Positions 7,103 to 11,534 of a DNA stretch of 11,534 nucleotides are shown in pieces. Source of the DNA: Syntrophaceae bacterium (GTDB lineage: Bacteria; Desulfobacterota; Syntrophia; Syntrophales; Smithellaceae); contig DNYQ01000064.1 in assembly GCA_003506745.1 (NCBI GenBank), forward strand, positions 1 through 11,534, written 5' to 3'. The notes beneath the pieces were generated by a model that was given only the letters and a program-made list of their open reading frames with translations, had not been told where the DNA came from and made no database searches. The position numbers were made by a program, and so were the translations under genes. Position 1 is the stretch's first letter. Every line of letters begins with the position of its first letter.

Positions 7103-7668
7103 CTATCTCCGCTTTTATTATATACAAAGCTTTGGTATGAGTTGTCCGGATCAACTTTATCTTTTCTTATGTAAGCTTCATGAATCCATTGCTTAATATT
7201 TTTTGGATCTTCATTCCACTTATAAATCAATGCATATCCGCATTTTATATTATAATGCAACCGTGGAGGTATTGTGTATATATTATATGTATTTTCATCT
7301 ATCATTTGATATGTTGGCAAAATAATTCCAAGTAACCCAGACCTAGAACTATTTTTTGTTTTTCGTATACTTGAACTTATTTCCCAGTCTACATGCTTTC
7401 GCTGCCACGTTTTTTCACCAATTAATACGACAGTAACGGTTGAATCTCTTAAGTACTCATCTCTAATCTTATCTCTAATTGTATCTGTTGCTAAACCTGG
7501 GTCGATATCGCCGATCTGAACAGATTTTGATATCATAACATCATATTGTAATGAAAAAAATTTTTCAAACTTATCTCGATAATATTGATCAGGGAGATGA
7601 TGATAACTAACAAAAACTTTATGCCTTGAGGCTGGCGGAAATAGTCCATAACGCATTTCAATAGTCAT
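7093..7668 (-). CDS. TIR-like domain protein (DUF1863/ThsB-like)
   Basis: This 191-residue cytosolic protein has a TIR-like fold at residues 15-120. The first strand is HKVFVSYHH (residues 16-24), followed by a helix, then VMISKSVQIG, a helix with DTIRDKIRDEYLRDS, the strand TVTVVLIGEKTW (77-88), then KHVDWEISSSI and the strand GLLGIILPTY (111-120). The S-V-x-V-V-L-I-G-x-x-T-W and V-D-W-E-I pattern is typical of the MTH538/DUF1863 branch that includes ThsB of the Thoeris defence system. ThsB makes a cyclic ADP-ribose-type signal on phage infection. No ThsA is encoded nearby. The ATG has GGAG five bases upstream. GC content is far lower than in the flanking genes, which indicates recent transfer. 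Confidence 0.8.
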   Translation of the reverse strand: MTIEMRYGLFPPASRHKVFVSYHHLPDQYYRDKFEKFFSLQYDVMISKSVQIGDIDPGLATDTIRDKIRDEYLRDSTVTVVLIGEKTWQRKHVDWEISSSIRKTKNSSRSGLLGIILPTYQMIDENTYNIYTIPPRLHYNIKCGYALIYKWNEDPKNIKQWIHEAYIRKDKVDPDNSYQSFVYNKSGDRWV

Positions 7669-7684
7669 ATAATATCTCCACTGT

Positions 7685-7690
7685 ATTATA
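7685..7690 (-). promoter_or_regulatory. Candidate -10 box (TATAAT) of the TIR operon
   Basis: The minus strand has a consensus TATAAT 16 bp before the TIR start codon, overlapping the stop codon of the upstream nuclease gene. This would place the mRNA start close to the ribosome-binding site. No good -35 box is visible, and the AT-rich surroundings make chance matches likely. Confidence 0.35.
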
Positions 7691-8753
7691 CATTGAAGTA
7701 TAGTCGCAGCGTTGCTTTTAATTGCTCCCCTAAGCTAAAGATGTCGTCGATGTCCGCGATGGGTACGCGCTCCTCTTTCTTGTCGGCGTCGAACAGGCCC
7801 ACGTATTTCTGCTTGGCGTTGAAGTGCAGGCGGCAAATGGTCTTGCGGTTGTTGTCGTCCAGGAGCACGGCGCAATAGCTCTGCGCGTCGCGGATGGCCA
7901 CGCGTCGTGGATCGATCACGTCGCGCAGGATGGTCTTGACCAGATAGAAGGCCTGCCATTCCTCGTCAGTGGTCTGCGTCTTGGGCTGCTCGCTCTGGAG
8001 CGGGGCTGCCTGCGCGGCAGGAATTTGCGTGTCTTCGGCGACAGCGGCCTTGAAGCGCTCGGTCATCTGGTCTTTGAGGAAGTCGCGGAACGCCCTCTTG
8101 ATGATGCCCTGGAACTGTTCCTTGACCGAGGCGGTGAGATGGCCGGGATAGACCCTCTTGGCCAGGAAGCGGATCATGTCCTCCGAGGGCGCCTGGAGCT
8201 CCTCGGTGAGGATGCGCTTGATGGCCCGGGTGTACTTGAGCTCCGTGGCCGAGGACATGGTGGCTTCCAGATCCCAGCTGCACTTGGAGAGCTTGGCCAC
8301 CTCCGGCACCAGGGAGTCGTCCACGTTCTCAAGGTCGAACTCCATGTAGGGCTTGGAGTCCATGATGTTCGGCTTTTCCAGGTCGGTGAAGAAGAGGTAC
8401 TTGGTGCCGTTGGTCAGGATTCCGATGCGGGCGCTGGCCTTGGCCGTGAAGTAGCGGTACAGTTGGTTGCATTTGCCAGGATCGAGGGAGCTGCCGTAAG
8501 CCTTGCACTCGATGAGCAGGACCGGCAGGCCATCGCGCAGAACAGCGAAATCGACCTTTTCGCCTTTCTTGGTTCCGGTGTCGGCAGTGTACTCTGGGAC
8601 GACTTCGAGCGGGTTGAACACGTCGTACCCCAGCGAGGCCAGGAACGGCATGACCAGGGCGCTTTTCGTCGCGTGTTCGGACTGGAGTCCGTCCTTGGCC
8701 CGGCGGGCCCGTTCGGACAATTCAGCGACCCTGGCGGAAAAATCAGTCTCCAT
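7686..8753 (-). CDS. Stand-alone restriction-type nuclease with HsdR N-terminal domain
   Basis: This 355-residue protein matches the N-terminal nuclease domain of type I restriction HsdR subunits and the related stand-alone family (COG4748-like). The PD-(D/E)xK core is visible: Glu27 in QSEHATKSALVMPFL, Asp68 in KVDFAVLRDG and Glu82-Cys-Lys84 in LLIECKAYG. It continues with the helix NQLYRYFTA and the strand IGILTNGTKYLFFTD, both typical of HSDR_N. Residues 240-265 are a Gln/Pro/Ala linker, and 270-355 form a small C-terminal domain also seen in this family. No helicase, methylase or specificity gene is nearby, so it is not a complete type I system. The ATG at 8753 has a GGGGGAG three bases upstream. 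A defence role is likely but unproven. Confidence 0.85.
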   Translation of the reverse strand: METDFSARVAELSERARRAKDGLQSEHATKSALVMPFLASLGYDVFNPLEVVPEYTADTGTKKGEKVDFAVLRDGLPVLLIECKAYGSSLDPGKCNQLYRYFTAKASARIGILTNGTKYLFFTDLEKPNIMDSKPYMEFDLENVDDSLVPEVAKLSKCSWDLEATMSSATELKYTRAIKRILTEELQAPSEDMIRFLAKRVYPGHLTASVKEQFQGIIKRAFRDFLKDQMTERFKAAVAEDTQIPAAQAAPLQSEQPKTQTTDEEWQAFYLVKTILRDVIDPRRVAIRDAQSYCAVLLDDNNRKTICRLHFNAKQKYVGLFDADKKEERVPIADIDDIFSLGEQLKATLRLYFNV

Positions 8754-8774
8754 GATCTCCCCCCAACTCTTCAG

Positions 8775-8816
8775 TTAAATAAGCGTCTCCTCTATTTTCT
8801 TAAGCCGTGATCGCAT
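8775..8816 (-). CDS. Possible 13-codon leader peptide before the nuclease gene
   Basis: A 13-codon frame, MRSRLKKIEETLI, has a GGGAGAGAG about five bases upstream of its ATG and ends 21 bp before the nuclease start. It is strongly charged. It could be a leader peptide or the tail of a lost gene. There is no independent support. Confidence 0.2.
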   Translation of the reverse strand: MRSRLKKIEETLI

Positions 8817-8851
8817 GGCAACTCTCTCCCGGCCCGCACAGCCCTCTGGGC

Positions 8852-9019
8852 CTAGCCCTTCGAGCCCGTGGTCATGAGCCCCAGCAAGGCCACCAGGGTC
8901 AGAATCAGGGCGACAACCGAGGCCCAGCGCACGATCCGCGGCTCCCTGTCGCTGGACAGGAAAGAGATGTATCGCACGATGGTGTAGAGGCCGATGATGA
9001 GTCCGATTGCCGGGATCAT
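8852..9019 (-). CDS. Small membrane protein, two transmembrane helices (55 aa)
   Basis: This gene encodes 55 residues: a first hydrophobic helix (IPAIGLIIGLYTIVRYISFL), a charged turn (SSDREPRIVR) and a second hydrophobic helix (ASVVALILTLVALLGLM). The ATG at 9019 has GGAGGG three bases upstream, a strong ribosome-binding site, and codon use fits the GC-rich flanks. It lies 98 bp upstream of the nuclease gene in the same direction and just downstream of one copy of a direct repeat. Two-helix mini-proteins occur both as phage or toxin membrane effectors and as ordinary housekeeping proteins. I do not recognise the family. Confidence 0.65.
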   Translation of the reverse strand: MIPAIGLIIGLYTIVRYISFLSSDREPRIVRWASVVALILTLVALLGLMTTGSKG

Positions 9020-9077
9020 GTTCCCTCCAAAAGGCCGGGAGATTCCTTTCTAGAACCCCGCCCAATCCTTCGTGTCC

Positions 9078-9234
9078 CTCTCCCCCCGGCCTGGCCCTCA
9101 CGCCCCGCCGGTTGGCCTCCGCGGCCCAATACCCCCTGGGATCACGCGGAAGCGCTGCCGGCGGCCGATCCAGGGTCAGGCTCCCGGGCCTGCTCGGCCT
9201 TGGCGATCTCGTCGTCGATCACGGGCCAGATGTC
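9078..9234. repeat. Direct repeat copy 1, with the 3' end of an unknown gene
   Basis: About 157 bp are shared with 9800-9955 at roughly 90% identity by eye, in the same orientation. Read on the minus strand, each copy starts with about 30 in-frame codons (IDDEIAKAEQAREPDPGSAA in this copy) ending in TGA, then about 65 bp of GC-rich non-coding DNA. A stop codon lies just before the frame in both copies, so neither is a working gene. Copy 1 ends 59 bp before the 55-aa membrane gene. Confidence 0.8.
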
Positions 9235-9256
9235 GCCTTAGGCAGCAATCATCCTA

Positions 9257-9778
9257 TTATATGGCCAGGATGGCTCTTACTGCTTCTCTGAATTTTTTGT
9301 AGCTTTCTTTCATTTCTTTGCACATTCCAATGACAGTTGCCATATTTTCATTGAATTTACGGCTCTCTCGCTCATAATCATTCACATCTCTGTCCCATCT
9401 CTGGTAATTAAATGTATAACGGTGGTCGTCTTCCTCATCCTGCCTATAATGAGGAAGTGATATTCCTGGGATAAAATCAACAAGGCTTTCGATAGATTCT
9501 TGCAATTCTTCAAATAAGCTTTGAATGTCATCATTAATAAAAGCATTATCATCATCGTCAATAAAATCTAATGCTTCTTGCAGATCACCGATCTGGCTTG
9601 CATAATATTCTGCAGATCCTGTCAAGGAATTGCATATATTATCAATTTCATCAGATGAAAATACCTCAGAAAATGCTGAGAAAAGATTTTGATCATGGTC
9701 TCTGTCGCGGGTTGCCTTTTTGCCGCCGAACAAATCCGTCTCACCAATAAAGCGGTTTGCAATATCGCTCCAACTCAT
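9257..9778 (-). CDS. Orphan acidic protein of unknown function (173 aa), AT-rich cassette
   Basis: This is a 173-residue soluble, acidic and mostly helical protein, unrecognised. It starts MSWSDIANRFIGETDLFGGKK. Residues 74-79 are Asp-rich (DDDDNAF), followed by the helix IQSLFEELQESIESLVDFI. The C-terminal 45 residues (YERESRKFNENMATVIGMCK, then EMKESYKKFREAVRAILAI) look like a coiled coil. I chose the ATG at 9778, preceded by GGAGG at a spacing of 10, because an upstream ATG at 9823 would add 15 residues read from the direct repeat. GC content is much lower than in its flanks, and a copy of the same repeat lies on each side, so it looks like an inserted cassette. A role in the island's defence functions is possible by context only. 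Confidence 0.7.
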   Translation of the reverse strand: MSWSDIANRFIGETDLFGGKKATRDRDHDQNLFSAFSEVFSSDEIDNICNSLTGSAEYYASQIGDLQEALDFIDDDDNAFINDDIQSLFEELQESIESLVDFIPGISLPHYRQDEEDDHRYTFNYQRWDRDVNDYERESRKFNENMATVIGMCKEMKESYKKFREAVRAILAI

Positions 9779-9799
9779 CCTATCCCAGCCTCCATTGTT

Positions 9800-9955
9800 C
9801 TCTCCCCCCGGCCTGGCCCTCACGCCCCGCCGGTGGGCCTCCGCGGGCCAATACCCCTGGGATCACGCGGAAACGCTGCCCGCGGCCGATCCAGGGTCAG
9901 GCTCCCAGGCCTGTTCGGCCTTGGCGATCTCGCCGTCGATCATGGCCGAGATATC
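9800..9955. repeat. Direct repeat copy 2, with the 3' end of an unknown gene
   Basis: This is the partner of 9078-9234. On the minus strand it reads MIDGEIAKAEQAWEPDPGSA and a few more codons, then TGA and the same GC-rich tail. It ends 22 bp before the start codon of the AT-rich orphan gene. The two copies differ at scattered bases, including third codon positions, so they are diverged homologues rather than a fresh duplication. Confidence 0.8.
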
Positions 9956-10187
9956 CTGCACCTACTATCCACAGCTTCTCAGGATAAAAAAGTTGCTATG
10001 CTTCAGCCAATTCATTGGGACTTGAACTCGCGAGCATATCACCTCTGCCGGCAAGGATAATTTTTTATGGTTTAGCCTATCTTATTTGGCACAGCAAGAA
10101 CACCGCAAACTGCAGCCTCTTTCTGTCACCGGGTCTCAGGGGACAATCATTCTTTCTCAAATGGACGGGTAGGTTGTTTGGAATACA
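9956..10187. other. Gene-free spacer between repeat copy 2 and the intron RNA
   Basis: No open frame with a ribosome-binding site is present. CCAAT/ATTGG forms a short inverted repeat at 10007-10018. The stretch is mixed in composition with several short A/T runs. Nothing else is recognisable. Confidence 0.3.
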
Positions 10188-10189
10188 AA

Positions 10190-10218
10190 GAGGGGGGCAT
10201 GTGCCCCCCTCTCTTTTT
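10190..10218. terminator. Strong GC hairpin with T-tract, probably a bidirectional terminator
   Basis: GAGGGGGGCA (10190-10199) pairs with TGCCCCCCTC (10202-10211). On the plus strand it is followed by TCTTTTT, a good intrinsic terminator. On the minus strand it is followed by TTTGTATT, a weaker one. Minus-strand use would end the intron RNA. No plus-strand gene is seen that would need it. Confidence 0.6.
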
Positions 10219-10220
10219 AC

Positions 10221-10412
10221 CCGCCCTCCTGGGCGGAAGTACTCAAACTCATCAGACTTGGTACCCTGCCACGGGTCCCCTAGCTCCCTTCGCCCCTGGG
10301 CATTTCTACCCAGCGCCTATCCTTCGCTTACATGTCGGCGGTAGCCAGCCGCCTCCAATGCTCTGTGCTCTTCACACAGAGTCGGACGTAGACGTTGCCC
10401 CGATAAGGGGAG
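10221..10412 (-). ncRNA. Structured RNA after intron domain III, domain IV 5' side without a reverse transcriptase
   Basis: A run of local hairpins continues the intron RNA on the minus strand: CCCC/GGGG at 10398-10410, CTCTGTG/CACAGAG at 10361-10381, GGCGG/CCGCC at 10337-10353, CTGGG/CCCAG at 10296-10313 and CCGCCC/GGGCGG at 10221-10236. In ordinary mobile group II introns the reverse transcriptase frame starts within domain IV. Here no such frame exists, either within this segment or further along the strand in the window. Confidence 0.55.
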
Positions 10413-10874
10413 GTTACTACGGAGCCTCCGTGCCCAGCCGATAGCCGGCTGGTTGCATCCCCGATTCGATTGATACGGCACTTGCCCTTTGGGCAGTACG
10501 CCGTCGTGAGCCATTACCTCACATGCCGTTATCCGCCTTAGGCGCCACCTGTACCTCCACGTTCGCCGCCGGGGCGCATCCCGGCATTTCCATGCTTCTT
10601 TCAACCTCCGAAGTGGCACAGCAAGGTGTTACTCCGAAGCTAGCGTGAAGGCTTTCCAACGGTGGTTTCTCTCGTCGCCATAGCGGATCGGGTCGGGCTT
10701 TCGCCCTTCAACGCAGCTGCTCTAACCGCATCGAGCTTATCTCCGGTAGCCTACCGGTTTCGTCTCGCGCGACCGCTGCGTCCCTTGCGCGTCACAGTCC
10801 ATGCCCGAAGGCGAAGGTACTGCCCCGCGGCCCTGGTTCCCAGGGCTTTCGGTATTCAATCTATCCAGGCGCAC
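10413..10874 (-). ncRNA. Group II intron domains I-III (5' part)
   Basis: On the minus strand the segment opens with GTGCGCCTGGATAG, which fits the GUGYG 5' consensus and differs at two of 14 bases from the start of the Lactococcus Ll.LtrB intron as I remember it. GTTGGAAAGC at 10660-10651 and the GAAA-capped stem GGGCGAAAGCCC at 10706-10695 also have counterparts in Ll.LtrB domain I. Near the end, CACGGAGGCTCCGTAGTA (about 10432-10415) matches the domain III end motif that precedes domain IV. GNRA and TTCG loops (GCATGGAAATGC, 10595-10584; GCCTTCGGGC, 10812-10803) show that the minus strand is the RNA. About 460 nt is a little short for domains I-III. The assignment rests on motifs, not on a covariance model. 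Confidence 0.7.
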
Positions 10875-10891
10875 CACATCGCATCCCTAGC
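10875..10891 (-). other. 17-nt segment between predicted 3' and 5' splice sites
   Basis: GCTAGGGATGCGATGTG lies between the end of domain VI (10892) and the GTGCG start of domain I (10874). In a circularly permuted intron this would be the exon released as a circle. The last six bases (GATGTG, IBS1 position) pair at five of six places with CACTTC in a domain I loop near 10613-10608, a candidate EBS1. Alternative splice sites would change the length. Confidence 0.4.
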
Positions 10892-10987
10892 GTGGACTCA
10901 ACCATACTTCACACCCCGGTTACGGGCCGGGTAGCTTGTAAGGCTGGTCCCCAAACCGCGCGGGCGAGTTTCCTTCGCACGCGGCTT
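10892..10987 (-). ncRNA. Group II intron domains V and VI (3' end)
   Basis: Domain V (10987-10953) is AAGCCGCG paired to GCGCGGTTT, with the catalytic AGC triad opposite GTT, a two-base bulge (CC), and an upper stem GCGAAG/CTCGC capped by GAAA. It is 35 nt instead of the usual 34 because of one extra A in the upper stem. Domain VI (10950-10892) pairs GGAC-CAGCC with GGTTG-A-GTCC. The unpaired A at 10898 is seven bases from the end and fits the branch-point adenosine. The segment ends in AC, matching the AY 3' splice-site consensus. These features together are specific to group II introns. Confidence 0.82.
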
Positions 10988-10995
10988 TCCGGTGC

Positions 10996-11060
10996 GGGCT
11001 ATCCATTTCAACATCGCTGGCTAGGCGATGCCATGCAGCAGGCTAGGCTGCGGATAGCCC
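10996..11060 (-). ncRNA. Three-way-junction RNA just 5' of domain V (domain IV 3' side)
   Basis: A perfect 9-bp stem, GGGCTATCC/GGATAGCCC (11060-11052 with 11004-10996), encloses two hairpins, GCAGC/GCTGC and CATCGC/GCGATG. Their loops are nearly the same, CTAGCCT and CTAGCCA. It sits directly upstream of domain V, where the 3' arm of domain IV is expected. No reverse transcriptase C-terminus precedes it. Confidence 0.55.
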
Positions 11061-11088
11061 TGGACCTTGTGGCAGATTGGCTGACCTT

Positions 11089-11534
11089 TCTGATGCGTGG
11101 GATCTGATGCCCAAGATGGTGGATTCCGTCTTCGGCCAGGGCGGGGCGACCCCTTACCCTGGTCGTGCCCAGGCTTCCTAGTGATGACGTGGACACCATG
11201 ACCCAAAAGATGATGGAAATTCCTCCTATCATATTGATGGACATTGCGCTGTCCCTGCGGCCTAGATGCGTTCCAGGTCTGACGCGCCGGTCGAGGTGGC
11301 CGGCTGAAGTAGAACGGGTTTGAATTCAGCATAGCGCCCAGTCGCGGATGGCGCCCAGTCCTGGGCCGGGGAAAAGGCAGGGGAATCAAAGGCGATTGAT
11401 CCACTTCATAGATGGATGTGGGAATCTATGATTCATGGGCGTTCCCAGTCCAGGAATGCTCTAGCTGCCAAATCATCACCTGACTCGAAAGATTGAAACC
11501 CCACGAGCTTTCATTTTTTTCTGTTCGACCCCCC
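11089..11534. pseudogene. Gene remnants right of the intron RNA
   Basis: No complete gene is supported. On the minus strand three short frames follow one another: one ending DDLAARAFLDWERP (stop near 11427), a 16-codon frame MNHRFPHPSMKWINRL overlapping its stop, and 47 codons (11405-11262) containing FDSPAFSPAQDWAPSATGRY and ending GASDLERI. None has a ribosome-binding site. They could be one frameshifted gene or tails of several. On the plus strand a frame ends DLMPKMVDSVFGQGGATPY and a few residues more, near 11180. I recognise none of these. Confidence 0.3.

Noticed and set aside
7824..8810. A 328-codon plus-strand open frame.
   Set aside because: It is the antisense shadow of the GC-rich HsdR-N nuclease gene, whose catalytic motifs are intact.
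9967..9975. A CTATCCACA motif close to a DnaA box.
   Set aside because: It is a single imperfect site with no cluster, AT-rich unwinding region or replication gene nearby.
10018..10046. Minus-strand GAGTTCAAGTCCCA resembles a tRNA T-loop.
   Set aside because: The flanking bases do not form the 5-bp T-stem, and no acceptor, D or anticodon arm is present.
10170..10870. The structured region resembles an IscB-associated HEARO/omega RNA at first sight.
   Set aside because: No IscB or IsrB gene follows, and the 5' GTGCGCC start, GTTGGAAAGC and the CGGAGGCTCCGTAGTA element fit group II intron domains I-III better, with domain V and VI found next to it.
11484..11497. GATTGAAAC-like ending as in CRISPR repeats.
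   Set aside because: There is a single copy, no spacer-repeat periodicity and no cas gene in the window.

Overview
This looks like the integrase-proximal part of a bacterial genomic island that carries several defence or toxin modules, followed by a large structured-RNA locus. The host is probably a GC-rich Gram-negative proteobacterium. A Desulfovibrio-like sulfate reducer would fit the style of the integrase and the tRNA-Arg-like sequence at the left edge, but the window holds no taxonomic marker and this is a guess.

Left edge (1-1850): the first ~19 bases, read on the minus strand, match a tRNA-Arg(ACG) anticodon arm with no 5' tRNA half beside it, as expected of an attachment-site junction. 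A zinc-ribbon tyrosine recombinase (222-1445, +) follows, the only convincing plus-strand gene. About 400 bp without a recognisable gene come next. From here on every clear gene is on the minus strand.

Modules (1850-9780), in order of coordinate: an 82-aa internally duplicated protein with its own terminator; a HigB toxin gene overlapping a long antitoxin gene that fuses a HigA-like HTH to an ImmA/IrrE-type HExxH domain, with nested inverted repeats upstream; a two-gene operon with ATGA overlap encoding a 37-kDa nucleoid-associated (NdpA/YejK family) protein and a RelA/SpoT-fold nucleotidyltransferase; an AT-rich two-gene operon encoding a TIR-like (DUF1863/ThsB-like) protein and a 159-aa partner; a stand-alone HsdR-N-type nuclease; a 55-aa membrane protein; and an AT-rich orphan gene bounded by two copies of a ~155-bp direct repeat. 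The repeat carries the last ~30 codons of an unknown gene, so the right half looks built from cassettes inserted at gene 3' ends.

Right part (10170-11060, minus strand): a group II intron whose pieces are in the wrong order. Domains V and VI (10987-10892) lie 5' of a sequence with the features of domains I-III (10874-10413), and only 17 nt separate the predicted 3' splice site from the predicted 5' splice site. No reverse transcriptase is visible. This is the arrangement of a circularly permuted group II intron, which would release the sequence between the two sites as a circle, though tandem intron fragments are not excluded. The last ~430 bases hold short open reading frames that look like gene remnants.

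Most likely joint role: site-specific recombinase-borne island with abortive-infection or toxin-antitoxin functions (HigBA, RelA/SpoT-NdpA, TIR pair, restriction-like nuclease). The defence role is inferred from family and context, not shown.
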